Positions 17,038 to 25,273 of a stretch of DNA of 64,000 bases are shown piece after piece. Every line of letters begins with the position of its first letter. The stretch's first letter is position 1. The notes beneath the pieces were generated by a model. The model searched no databases. It was not told the DNA's origin and saw nothing but the letters and a program-made list of their open reading frames with translations. Origin of the DNA: Sporosarcina sp. BI001-red (GTDB taxonomy: Bacteria; Bacillota; Bacilli; Bacillales_A; Planococcaceae). The stretch covers positions 62,001-126,000 of the forward strand of contig NZ_QQAK01000016.1 in the NCBI RefSeq assembly GCF_003384035.1, read 5' to 3'. The position numbers and the translations under genes were made by a program.

Positions 17038-17291
17038 TTGAATCCATTGTAAAACGCATCGTCTTTTTTCTTTTCGATATACGTCCAAATTACGTAAATA
17101 ACTACTGTGAACCCGAGTATGAGCAGTGAGGCATTAAATACGAAGTCAAAATCCACGTCTTTTACCGTTCTTTTTGCAACGCCAGCTTGGTGTAAGACCT
17201 CGTAACTAATTTTTTGATAGTCCATGAATATAAACGACAGAAGGATTCCTAGTAGACTCCCACCGAGTAACGAAAGCATGAACTTTTTCAT
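17028..17291 (-). CDS. Small membrane protein with two predicted helices
   Basis: An 87-residue protein with hydrophobic segments at about residues 5-24 and 53-72, separated by a charged loop and ending in a Lys-rich tail. The ATG lies behind a GGAGGTGG site on the minus strand. I do not recognise a family. It is convergent with the YtxJ-like gene and shares its terminator. Confidence 0.6.
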   Translation of the reverse strand: MKKFMLSLLGGSLLGILLSFIFMDYQKISYEVLHQAGVAKRTVKDVDFDFVFNASLLILGFTVVIYVIWTYIEKKKDDAFYNGFNKK

Positions 17292-17462
17292 AGCAACACC
17301 ACCTCCTGCTACTAGTATATCTTATTTTATTTATATTGTGTGAAGATTTAGAGTCCTCTATTCGGATAAAATGTGTGGAAGTTTTGACTGTGCTTGAGGA
17401 TTATTGGTACTAATAAGGAACAGCCTTTATTGGTTAGCTACAAAAGGCTGCTCATTCTTCGA

Positions 17463-18014
17463 TCAAGACTTACTAGCTGTGCGTTTAGGACGAGGCCATA
17501 TGAAATAACTTGCTGAAATGAGAAGGTCAACACCTAAGATGATTGTCCAAAGACGCAATGTGTTATCGAATTCAAGAGTCCGCTCTGGGGAATCGATGTA
17601 CCATTTTACAAAAAATATCATCGGGACCCCAATAGCGAATGCGACGACATGCCGTAGTGAGCCTTTCATAGAGTGGATGGCATGTGGATAGCCTGTTCTT
17701 CGTATTGGTTTCGGTCCTTGTTTCGTCACATAATATTGAAATCGTTCGTCTGCCCATTGGATCATACTTTTACCGAATGCCAGTGAAATACCAATGTAAA
17801 GTGGAGCGATGGAGTGTGCGACGGTGGCTGTCGCTCCATGGTAGAGATCGATTGCCGTGACCGCTAACAAAATCACGTCAATCAAAGGAATGAGAGCAAG
17901 GATAAATAGTCCGAGTGTCTTTCTTTTGAATATATAGCGCGTCACGAGTCCTACTAATATGGCTGCCCAAAAACTAATTTCACATGCAATGATGATATAT
18001 GCAACAAAATTCAT
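17463..18014 (-). CDS. Conserved membrane protein resembling B. subtilis YmcC
   Basis: A 183-residue protein with about five hydrophobic helices and the conserved middle GATATVAHSIAPLYIGISLA and IQWADERFQYYVTKQGPKPI. I recall this pattern from the YmcC group of uncharacterised membrane proteins. The start at 18014 has an AGGAGG site six bases away; the longer frame to 18035 does not. It is divergent from a TetR gene across a 96-bp region holding a 12-bp inverted repeat, so TetR control is likely. A broken paralogue lies at 19153-19677. Confidence 0.72.
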   Translation of the reverse strand: MNFVAYIIIACEISFWAAILVGLVTRYIFKRKTLGLFILALIPLIDVILLAVTAIDLYHGATATVAHSIAPLYIGISLAFGKSMIQWADERFQYYVTKQGPKPIRRTGYPHAIHSMKGSLRHVVAFAIGVPMIFFVKWYIDSPERTLEFDNTLRLWTIILGVDLLISASYFIWPRPKRTASKS

Positions 18015-18036
18015 GAAGAACCTCCTAATTAGCACG

Positions 18037-18081
18037 GTTGTATTAAAACGAAGTATACAGGATGATTCTTTTTAGTACAAC
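18037..18081. promoter_or_regulatory. Inverted repeat between the divergent TetR and membrane-protein genes
   Basis: GTTGTATTAAAA (18037-18048) is mirrored by TTTTAGTACAAC (18070-18081), 11 of 12 positions. It is a candidate operator for the TetR protein encoded next to it. Confidence 0.5.
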
Positions 18082-18110
18082 TGTTTTATTTACCTATGTT
18101 AAAATAAGAT

Positions 18111-18695
18111 ATGCCTAAAATTGTGAATCATGACGAACGAAAAAATACAATCGCTGAAGCAATGTGGCGAGTCATTTTGGATAAAGGGATGGAAGGGGCA
18201 ACGGTACGAAATATAGCGGAAGAAGCAGGTCTTTCACTAGGAGCGCTTCGTTATTATTTTAAAACCCAAGATGACTTGCTAGTATATGCGATGGATTTAG
18301 TTCAAGAACGTGCAACGAAACGAATAGAAGCTGTATTGCAACAACCGCTTTCTCCAAAAGAGTTAGTCGTAGCAGTAATTCTTGAGATTGTACCAGTCAA
18401 TGCGAATACAAAAATCGAGATGGAGGTATGGTTTGCATTCATCGCTTATGTTAAACATCGAAGCGATACCCTTGACGTTCCTGACGATCAAATCTTAGAG
18501 ATGACGCAACGATTACTCACATTTCTTCAAGAGCAAGGGTTACTGAAATCTACGTGTCAGCTGGAGATGGAAATTGAACGATTATATGGGCTGATCGACG
18601 GTCTCGCCATACATGCAATCTTGAATCCTGAGCGACTTGACCCAGAACATGTACAAAAGACAATCATCTATCATATCGATTCAATTTGCTGTTAA
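18111..18695 (+). CDS. TetR/AcrR-family transcriptional regulator
   Basis: A 194-residue protein. The N-terminal helix-turn-helix reads GATVRNIAEEAGLSLGALRY followed by YFKTQDDLL (about residues 30-58). The C-terminal ligand domain is all-helical and closest in style to the BetI/TetR_C_6 group. No ribosome-binding site precedes ATG 18111. A -10-like TAAAAT lies only six bases upstream, so the message may be leaderless. It is divergent from the YmcC-like gene, the likely target. Confidence 0.85.
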   Translation: MPKIVNHDERKNTIAEAMWRVILDKGMEGATVRNIAEEAGLSLGALRYYFKTQDDLLVYAMDLVQERATKRIEAVLQQPLSPKELVVAVILEIVPVNANTKIEMEVWFAFIAYVKHRSDTLDVPDDQILEMTQRLLTFLQEQGLLKSTCQLEMEIERLYGLIDGLAIHAILNPERLDPEHVQKTIIYHIDSICC

Positions 18696-18848
18696 GTAAC
18701 CCGGTTCAAAAGTTTCCTAGAAAAATGAAATTACAAATAGAAAATAATTCAAAGACGAGTACTTTGGTGCTGTGTACATTTTAGAGGCCTTTCGTTATGA
18801 TTCCTAAGGAGTAAGAATCTGTAACTAAAAAGAGTGTTGAGTAAAATG

Positions 18849-18890
18849 AAAAAAGTAACCGTCCATTTTCTGATGGACGGTTACTTTTTT
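18849..18890 (+). terminator. Strong terminator after the TetR gene
   Basis: AAAAAAGTAACCGTCCAT pairs perfectly with ATGGACGGTTACTTTTTT around a short loop; it works in both directions. The preceding 150 bp show no gene. Confidence 0.85.
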
Positions 18891-18895
18891 AGGTT

Positions 18896-19020
18896 TAGTG
18901 AGTTCTTTCAGAAACGTGCTGAGTAGCAGTGGTGTTCGATTTTTTCTTTTGCACCGCCATCAATCACGAAATAGCTGTACAAACAAAAGCGATAATGTCG
19001 ATTGTCAAACCGACAATCAA
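18896..19020 (-). pseudogene. 3' fragment of a pbuE-like MFS transporter gene
   Basis: On the minus strand the sequence reads DIIAFVCTAIS, an in-frame stop, then LMAVQKKKSNTTATQHVSER. This matches the C-terminus of the intact PbuE at 25272 (IIAFVCAAISLSMAVQKK ... QVSERTN). Only about 40 codons remain, with a stop codon inside. The adjoining terminator also resembles the one beside the intact gene. Confidence 0.75.
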
Positions 19021-19152
19021 GAAAAGAGAATTAAATTAGAATTCAAAGTCCATATCGTTCACAGTCCATTTGGCGATACCTGCTTAGTCGAGGATGGAAT
19101 AACTTGATTTGTCATAATCCATAAAGGTAAAGAAAGAATGATTCCGATCACA

Positions 19153-19677
19153 CCACCGCCAAATGAAATAACTTGCTGAAATAATGATGTCGATTATAAG
19201 AATAAGTGACCAGAGATTTAAGGTGTTTTCGAACTATGCCGTGCGGTGAGGGACTCCGATGTACCATTTTGTAAAAAGTATCATAGGTGCTCCAATTACG
19301 AATGCTGGGACATGTCGTAGTGAACCTTTCATGGAATGGATGGCATTAGCATAACCAGTTCTTCGTATCGGTTTAGGTCCTTGTTTTGTGACGTAATATT
19401 GGAAGCGTTCGTCTGCCCATTAGATTATACTTTTACCGAATGCGAGTGAAATACCAATATAAATTGGAGCAATCGAATGGGCAACGGTTGCAGTTGCGCC
19501 TCGATTCAAGTCGAAGGCTGTGACGATGTGCAGGATAAGATCGATTAAAGGAATCGAAGCGAGTATAAAAAGACCAAGCTTCTTCCGATTGAATACATAT
19601 CGCGTGACGAGCCCTAGTCCAATGACTACCCAAAATTTAGTTTCGCAAGCAATAAGAATTGCTGTAAACAGGTTCAT
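19153..19677 (-). pseudogene. Broken paralogue of the YmcC-like membrane protein
   Basis: The minus strand starts at ATG 19677 (MNLFTAILIACETKFWVVIG) and matches the intact gene at 17463-18014 throughout. It carries a CAA-to-TAA change in the SIIQWADERF segment and a second in-frame stop near the HRTA/FENTL position. The first 85 codons remain open, but the product would lack the second half. The gap 19021-19152 holds another possible membrane-protein scrap (GGGVIGIILSLPLWIMTNQV on the minus strand). Confidence 0.8.
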
Positions 19678-19749
19678 TGATATAACTCTCTTCTGTAAAG
19701 ATACTATACGTTCTGAATTTCAATAGTCTACTAATAGACTCAGAAATCT

Positions 19750-20619
19750 CTAACTAAACATATCCATGAACTTCTTAAGTGCAAACGAATGATACGCATC
19801 TTTTTTTGTTATGATTCCGAGTCTCCAGAGTAACGGTGGTGCTTTCAGTGGAATCATAACAATTTGTTCGTTATTTTGTTTGTCAAAAATAGATTTAGGA
19901 AGTAGGGCAATGCCGAGTTTAGATGCGACCAATTCGATGATTAAGTCCCATTGTGAACTTTCATAGGAAATTGTCGGGTTAAAACCGGCTTCTTTACAGG
20001 CACTAATGATGTAATTGTGAAGAGCAAAACCCTTAGAAAAAAGGATGAACTTTTCATCTTTTAAGTCATGTAGAGATAGATCTTTTTGTTTTGCGAGTTC
20101 ATGATCTTGGTGCACAAATACGAAGAACTCGTCTGATATAAATGAGTGAACATTAAAGAGTGTATCGTCTGTTGGCAATACAATAACACCCACGTCAATT
20201 TCTCCACTTTCTACGAGGTCTTCTACAACTTTCGCACCTAGTTCGTAGAGTTCAATTTCAACATTAGGGGATTGGGTATGAAGGTCACGAGCAATCTGTG
20301 GGAAGAACAATGTCCCTATTAACGGAGGCATTCCGATCTTTATGACACCTGCAGCTGCGTCCTTCAATTCGTCTAATAAGATAGGAAGTTCTTGCAATGC
20401 CGAAAGTGCTTTTTTCCCTTGTTTATAAACAATTTCCCCTGCATCTGTTAAATACACGTGGCGATTTGAACGACGAAATAGAACTACGCCTAATTCTACT
20501 TCTAGTTTTTTAACCGCTTTACTTAACGATGGTTGAGAATGGTAGGATTGCTCAGCTGCTTTCGTAAAGCTTTTATAGTCAGCTACTTCTATAAAGGACT
20601 TAATATCTCTGTATTCCAT
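19750..20619 (-). CDS. LysR-family transcriptional regulator
   Basis: A 289-residue regulator with the LysR N-terminal winged helix (FIEVADYKSFTKAAEQSYHS, then QPSLSKAVKKLE) and a substrate-binding domain containing IKIGMPPLIGTLFFP and EIDVGVIVLP. The start at ATG 20619 follows an AGAGAGG site; the TTG at 20628 sits on top of it. It is transcribed divergently from the ketone-body operon at 20734, so it is probably the operon's activator and may respond to an operon substrate. That assignment comes from position only. Confidence 0.85.
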   Translation of the reverse strand: MEYRDIKSFIEVADYKSFTKAAEQSYHSQPSLSKAVKKLEVELGVVLFRRSNRHVYLTDAGEIVYKQGKKALSALQELPILLDELKDAAAGVIKIGMPPLIGTLFFPQIARDLHTQSPNVEIELYELGAKVVEDLVESGEIDVGVIVLPTDDTLFNVHSFISDEFFVFVHQDHELAKQKDLSLHDLKDEKFILFSKGFALHNYIISACKEAGFNPTISYESSQWDLIIELVASKLGIALLPKSIFDKQNNEQIVMIPLKAPPLLWRLGIITKKDAYHSFALKKFMDMFS

Positions 20620-20649
20620 AATCTTCAACCTCTCTTGTATTCCTTGTTA

Positions 20650-20664
20650 GAATAATAGTTATTC
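20650..20664. promoter_or_regulatory. Candidate LysR operator
   Basis: GAATAATAGTTATTC is a perfect 15-bp palindrome containing the T-N11-A arrangement of LysR boxes. It lies between the divergent LysR gene and the CoA-transferase operon. Confidence 0.45.
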
Positions 20665-20733
20665 CATATATGTATTTTACTTATAAGACTGAACTATGTA
20701 AACTATTAGAAAGATAGTAAAAGGAGGGGTTTT

Positions 20734-21429
20734 GTGAACAAGGTATGTCAGTCCGTTGCGGATGCAGTTTCAGATATTCAAGATGGCAATACACTTATTG
20801 TAGGTGGATTTGGCCTTTGTGGTATTCCTGAGAAATCTATTGAAGCACTTCAAGAACGAGGCGTAAATGATCTGACAGTCGTTAGCAATAATTGTGGAAT
20901 CGATGATTTTGGACTTGGATTGTTGCTTGCCAACAAACAAATAAAAAAAATGGTTGCTTCTTATGTGGGGGAGAACAAAATCTTTGAACAACAGTTTTTA
21001 AGTGGTGAGCTTGATGTTGAATTGACACCACAAGGAACGCTTGCTGAACGTATTCGAGCTGGTGGGGCTGGTATTCCAGGTTTCTATACAGCAACTGGGG
21101 TAGGAACGCCTATTGCTGATGGCAAGGAAACGAAAGAATTTAATGGTAAAACCTACTTACTTGAAGAAGGGATTGTCGGCGACTTCGCACTTGTGAAAGC
21201 ATGGAAAGCGGATACGTTAGGGAACTTAACGTATCGCAAAACAGCTAGAAACTTTAACCCATTAGTTGCAATGGCAGGGAAGATCACAATTGCAGAGGTA
21301 GAGGAAATTGTGGAAGCAGGCGAATTGAATCCAGAAGACATCCACACACCTGGCATTTACGTTCAACGAGTTGTAAAAGGAATGGATTATGAGAAACGCA
21401 TTGAACGTTTAACCGTAACGAACGCGTAG
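20734..21429 (+). CDS. scoA: 3-oxoacid CoA-transferase subunit A
   Basis: A 231-residue alpha subunit. It contains [17 protein letters not shown] near the N-terminus, [18 protein letters not shown] (about residues 107-124) and [17 protein letters not shown], all standard for ScoA/AtoD. With the B subunit it transfers CoA from succinyl-CoA (or another donor) to acetoacetate. GTG 20734 follows an AGGAGGGG site. It is first in an operon with scoB, 3-hydroxybutyrate dehydrogenase and a GntP-type permease, which together make a ketone-body catabolic route. Confidence 0.92.
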   Translation: MNKVCQSVADAVSDIQDGNTLIVGGFGLCGIPEKSIEALQERGVNDLTVVSNNCGIDDFGLGLLLANKQIKKMVASYVGENKIFEQQFLSGELDVELTPQGTLAERIRAGGAGIPGFYTATGVGTPIADGKETKEFNGKTYLLEEGIVGDFALVKAWKADTLGNLTYRKTARNFNPLVAMAGKITIAEVEEIVEAGELNPEDIHTPGIYVQRVVKGMDYEKRIERLTVTNA

Positions 21430-21444
21430 AAAGGAGAGATTAAT

Positions 21445-22086
21445 ATGAAGGACGCACGAATAACCATTGTAAAACGGGCAGTGCAGGAAATCAAAGACGG
21501 TATGAATGTGAACCTTGGAATTGGGATGCCTACACTAGTGGCTAATGAAATTCCAACCGATTTTAATGTATTATTACAGTCGGAAAATGGCTTGCTCGGC
21601 ATTGGGCCATATCCAATTGCAGGTCAAGAGGATGCGGATTTGATAAACGCAGGAAAAGAAACGATTACAACTGTTCCAGGTTCCTCCTTTTTTGATAGCG
21701 CAGAATCGTTTGCAATGATTCGCGGAGGGCATATTGATTTAGCAATCCTTGGTGGTATGGAAGTTGCTGAGAACGGAGATCTTGCCAACTGGATGATTCC
21801 TGGAAAAGTGGTTAAAGGTATGGGCGGTGCAATGGATCTAGTAGCAGGAGCAAAACGAGTCGTTGTCATTATGGACCATGTTAATAAGCACGGAATATCA
21901 AAAGTGAAAAAGATGTGTACGTTACCACTAACAGGTAAAGCAGTTGTACACAGACTCATTACGGATATGGCCGTTTTCGATTTTACAGACCAAGGAATGG
22001 TGTTAGTCGAAACAGCATCTGGGGTTACTGTTGACGAAGTTAAGGAAAAAACAGAAGCCACATTTACCGTAGCAAAAGGTTTGTAA
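21445..22086 (+). CDS. scoB: 3-oxoacid CoA-transferase subunit B
   Basis: A 213-residue beta subunit carrying the catalytic glutamate in LLQSENGLLGIGP (about residues 47-59), preceded by LGIGMPTLVAN and followed by GGHIDLAILGGMEV. It forms the active enzyme with ScoA, whose gene ends 15 bp upstream. An AAGGAGAG site precedes the ATG. The donor and acceptor acids cannot be distinguished from sequence, but the neighbours point to acetoacetate. Confidence 0.92.
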   Translation: MKDARITIVKRAVQEIKDGMNVNLGIGMPTLVANEIPTDFNVLLQSENGLLGIGPYPIAGQEDADLINAGKETITTVPGSSFFDSAESFAMIRGGHIDLAILGGMEVAENGDLANWMIPGKVVKGMGGAMDLVAGAKRVVVIMDHVNKHGISKVKKMCTLPLTGKAVVHRLITDMAVFDFTDQGMVLVETASGVTVDEVKEKTEATFTVAKGL

Positions 22087-22106
22087 TAAATTTTTTTTGA
22101 AAGTCA

Positions 22107-22120
22107 TGTAAGCGCATTCA
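22107..22120 (+). promoter_or_regulatory. Candidate cre (CcpA) site between scoB and the dehydrogenase gene
   Basis: TGTAAGCGCATTCA matches 13 of 14 positions of TGWAANCGNTNWCA. Its place inside the operon would let CcpA act as a roadblock on the distal genes. Confidence 0.45.
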
Positions 22121-22153
22121 TATTCATATTAATAACATTAGGAGGTAGAGAAA

Positions 22154-22930
22154 ATGAGTGGAAGTAAAGTTGTTTTCATCACAGGTGCTGCAAGTGGATT
22201 AGGGTATAAAATCGGAGTTGAATTTGCTAAAGAAGGTGCCAAAGTCGTGTTCTCTGATATTAACGAGGAAAAATTAAACGAGGTAGTGGAATCGTTAGTA
22301 GCTGATGGTTTTGACTGTTTAGCGGTTAAATGTGATGTCACGAATGAGGAAGAAATTAAGCAGGCAATCGACCAGACGGTTGCACATTATGGTCGACTGG
22401 ATGTGTTAGTGAACAATGCAGGTATGCAACATGTATCATTGATAGAAGACTTCCCTTCGGATCGTTTCGAGTTCATGGTGAAAATGATGTTAGTTGCACC
22501 ATTCATGGCCATTAAACACGCGATGCCAATTATGAAGGCACAAAAGTTTGGTCGAATCATTAACATGGCTTCCATTAACGGAGTCATTGGATTTGCAGGG
22601 AAGTCGGCGTATAACAGTTCGAAGCATGGTTTGATTGGGTTAACTAAAGTAGCTGCATTAGAGGCAGCGGAATTTGGAATTACGGTCAATGCATTATGCC
22701 CGGGTTATGTTGATACACCACTTGTGCGCAACCAACTTGGCGATTTGGCAAAAAATCGTAACGTATCTCTTGAAAGCGTATTGGAAGACGTTATTTACCC
22801 ACTCGTGCCACAAAAAAGATTGTTGTCAGTTCAAGAAATTGCAGATTTTGCATTATTCATCGCAAGTGATCAAGCAAGGGGACTTACAGGTCAGTCCATT
22901 ATTATAGACGGTGGTTATACAGCGCAGTAA
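22154..22930 (+). CDS. 3-hydroxybutyrate dehydrogenase (short-chain dehydrogenase)
   Basis: A 258-residue SDR enzyme. The NAD-binding motif is TGAASGLG (residues 11-18), with NNAG near 89, and the catalytic Ser and YNSSK motif follow in the ASINGVIGFAGKSAYNSSKH stretch. The C-terminal AEFGITVNALCPGYVDTPLV segment is typical of D-3-hydroxybutyrate dehydrogenases. It would oxidise 3-hydroxybutyrate to acetoacetate, the substrate of ScoAB. It follows scoB by 67 bp and has an AGGAGG site. Confidence 0.88.
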   Translation: MSGSKVVFITGAASGLGYKIGVEFAKEGAKVVFSDINEEKLNEVVESLVADGFDCLAVKCDVTNEEEIKQAIDQTVAHYGRLDVLVNNAGMQHVSLIEDFPSDRFEFMVKMMLVAPFMAIKHAMPIMKAQKFGRIINMASINGVIGFAGKSAYNSSKHGLIGLTKVAALEAAEFGITVNALCPGYVDTPLVRNQLGDLAKNRNVSLESVLEDVIYPLVPQKRLLSVQEIADFALFIASDQARGLTGQSIIIDGGYTAQ

Positions 22931-22964
22931 AGAAATGAAAAACTAACAAGGAAGGTGGATGTGT

Positions 22965-24248
22965 ATGTTAGGAATAATCTTGGGTCTGATTGTCTTAATG
23001 GTATTAGCGTACCTAGGTTGGTCGATTATCTGGGTAGCTCCTATTGCAGCAGGTGTTGTTGCACTTACTGGCGGATTGGACTTATTGGATGCGTACAAAG
23101 ATACATATATGGGCGGCTTTGTCGCCTTTGCGCAAGCATGGTTCCCAGTATTTTTACTCGGTGCGATATTTGGAAAGCTGATGGAGGATACTGGGATGGC
23201 TCGTTCTGTGGCTGTCGCAATTACGAAAGTGCTAGGAACGAAACGCGCGATTCTCGGCGTTGTGCTTTCAGCTGCAGTTCTTACTTATGGTGGTGTGAGT
23301 TTGTTCGTAGTTGTATTTGCTGTGTATCCACTCGCGTTGTCATTATTTAGAGAAGCAAATATTTCAAGACGCTTACTCCCAGCGACAGTTGCATTAGGCG
23401 CATTTACATTTACGATGACAGCGATACCAGGAACACCTCAAATTCAAAACCTGATTCCTATGAATTACTTTAACACAACCGCGATGGCTGCACCTATCAT
23501 GGGTATCGCTGGTGCGATCGTTATGCTCGGCGGTGGCTATTGGTATTTGAGCTGGAGAGAAAAAACGACAAAACAAAAAGGTGAATTTTTTACAGAGCCT
23601 AAAGATGAGAATGTTATGAATCCAGATGGACATATCCCTTCGTTTATCTTATCTATATTGCCTTTGGTCATTGTATTGGTTACGTTGAACTTATTTAAAT
23701 GGGATGTAATTGGTGCGTTATTAGCAGGTATTGTTTTAATCATGTTATTAAATATTAATAAAATGAAATCATTCATTAAGGCAATTAACGGAGGAGCAAT
23801 TGGATCCGTTACGGCAATTATAAATACGAGTGCAGCAGTTGGGTTCGGAACGGTCGTTAAAGTCGTACCTGGATTTGAACGTTTGACTGAAATGTTACTA
23901 GGCATTAAAGGAAATCCTTTAATTTCTGAGGCAGTCGCAGTGAATATTCTTGCAGGAGCAACAGGTTCTGCATCTGGTGGAATGGGCATTGCTTTAGAAG
24001 CACTAGGTTCCAAGTATTATGAAATTGCCTTAGATACAGGAATTAGTCCTGAAGCATTTCACCGAGTCGCGTCACTCGCATCAGGCGGGCTCGACACATT
24101 ACCTCATAACGGTGCTGTCTTAACACTACTGACAATTACCGGAATGAGTCATAAAGAAAGTTATAAAGATATTTTTGTTGTTGCAGTTCTGATTCCTATC
24201 ATATCTGTGATTGTAGCAATCTTGCTTGCAATTGTAGGTCTCGTTTAA
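22965..24248 (+). CDS. GntP-family permease, probable 3-hydroxybutyrate transporter
   Basis: About 428 residues with 11-12 hydrophobic helices. Family motifs include GKLMEDTGMARSVA, LTYGGVSLFVVVFAVYPLAL and TLPHNGAVLTLLTITGMSH. GntP permeases import organic acids such as gluconate. The operon partners make D-3-hydroxybutyrate or acetoacetate the likely substrate, which is inference. ATG 22965 is better spaced from the AGGAAGG site than ATG 22959. It is the last gene of the operon, followed by a strong terminator. Confidence 0.86.
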   Translation: MLGIILGLIVLMVLAYLGWSIIWVAPIAAGVVALTGGLDLLDAYKDTYMGGFVAFAQAWFPVFLLGAIFGKLMEDTGMARSVAVAITKVLGTKRAILGVVLSAAVLTYGGVSLFVVVFAVYPLALSLFREANISRRLLPATVALGAFTFTMTAIPGTPQIQNLIPMNYFNTTAMAAPIMGIAGAIVMLGGGYWYLSWREKTTKQKGEFFTEPKDENVMNPDGHIPSFILSILPLVIVLVTLNLFKWDVIGALLAGIVLIMLLNINKMKSFIKAINGGAIGSVTAIINTSAAVGFGTVVKVVPGFERLTEMLLGIKGNPLISEAVAVNILAGATGSASGGMGIALEALGSKYYEIALDTGISPEAFHRVASLASGGLDTLPHNGAVLTLLTITGMSHKESYKDIFVVAVLIPIISVIVAILLAIVGLV

Positions 24249-24318
24249 TATGTGCATAGGGATTTAATTGTATTCTGTGCTGCCTTCACGGACCTAGAAA
24301 CTAGTTTATATACAACTT

Positions 24319-24358
24319 GAAACGTCATGCATCCTTACACAAGGATGCATGACGTTTC
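24319..24358 (+). terminator. Terminator of the ketone-body operon
   Basis: An 18-bp perfect stem, GAAACGTCATGCATCCTT with its complement, around an ACAC loop. Confidence 0.8.
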
Positions 24359-24445
24359 ATTATAGTGGATTGATAGATGAGGAATAATTGGTATGATAAC
24401 AAGACAGGTAGGGATGTACCTAGTTACACGGTAAGGAGGCAGACG

Positions 24446-25228
24446 ATGAAAATCGGAATTATAGGCACAGGTAATATTGCAACGTATCTATTAGAAGAAA
24501 TCAGTCGCAATACTGGTTTTGAAGGTGAAATTGTCGCTCTCTTTGGACGGAACCAGGAAGTCGGAAATCAGTTAAGTGAAAAGTTTGGAGTGGACTTTTA
24601 TACAGATCTCCACAGCTTTCTGAACACAGACATTGATATCGTTGTGGAAGCGGCTACAGTCGAAGCTGCGAGCGTATATGTTAAGGATGTAGTTGAGGAT
24701 AAGAAAAATCTAGTGATCAGTAGTATCGGTGTTTTTAAAGCCATCCGTTTTTATGATGAATTGAAAGGGCTTGCCGAATCCAATGATGTGACAATCTATC
24801 TGCCTTCAGGGGCTATTGGTGGATTGGATTTGCTGCAATCTGCAAATGCAGTAAATGGATTGGAACGTGTGAAAATTACGACAAGGAAATCCCCAGCCTC
24901 TCTCGGTCTAAATGAAAATCACAAGGAAGAAGTACTTTTTGATGGCTCAGCAAGAGAAGCGATTGAGCGATTTCCGAAAAATGTTAATGTTGCACTTGTG
25001 CTTGCGATTGCAGGAGTTGGGGTGGAAGAGACAAAAGTGTGTGTCATTGTCGATCCTTCGGTTACACAGAATATCCATACGATTGAAGCAGAAGGTGATT
25101 TTGGTAAGATGCACCTTCAAGTTGAAAACAATCCGATGCCGAACAATCCGAAGACCAGTCTACTTGCAGCGTTGAGTATTTTATCGACATTACAAAACAA
25201 AGATCGTGCCGTCAAAATCGGAAGTTAA
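24446..25228 (+). CDS. Aspartate dehydrogenase (NadX type)
   Basis: A 260-residue enzyme with a Rossmann GIIGTGNIATYL start, EAATVEAASVY, the domain-closing IYLPSGAIGGLDLL motif, TTRKSPASLG, KNVNVALVLAIAGVG and the C-terminal NPMPNNPKTSLLAALS. These are the hallmarks of NAD(P)-dependent L-aspartate dehydrogenases. They can feed iminoaspartate to quinolinate synthase, although no nadA/nadC is adjacent. ATG 24446 follows AAGGAGG; the longer frame has no ribosome-binding site. It is a single gene between the operon terminator and the pbuE terminator. Confidence 0.85.
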   Translation: MKIGIIGTGNIATYLLEEISRNTGFEGEIVALFGRNQEVGNQLSEKFGVDFYTDLHSFLNTDIDIVVEAATVEAASVYVKDVVEDKKNLVISSIGVFKAIRFYDELKGLAESNDVTIYLPSGAIGGLDLLQSANAVNGLERVKITTRKSPASLGLNENHKEEVLFDGSAREAIERFPKNVNVALVLAIAGVGVEETKVCVIVDPSVTQNIHTIEAEGDFGKMHLQVENNPMPNNPKTSLLAALSILSTLQNKDRAVKIGS

Positions 25229-25230
25229 CT

Positions 25231-25273
25231 AAAAAAAGAACCGACTCCTTTGTTGAGGAATCGGTTCTTTTTT
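25231..25273. terminator. Bidirectional terminator between nadX-like and pbuE
   Basis: AAAAAAAGAACCGA pairs with TCGGTTCTTTTTT, with an inner TTCCTC-like pairing; it serves both convergent genes. Confidence 0.8.

Noticed and set aside
21624..22061. 145-codon reverse-strand frame inside scoB
   Set aside because: Antisense shadow of a well-supported gene with no ribosome-binding site.
22955..23350. 131-codon frame overlapping the permease gene
   Set aside because: It is a shifted-frame shadow; Cys/Arg-rich composition and no family features.
23537..24013. 158-codon reverse-strand frame inside the GntP permease gene
   Set aside because: Antisense shadow; Pro/Ser/Thr-rich composition from codon bias.
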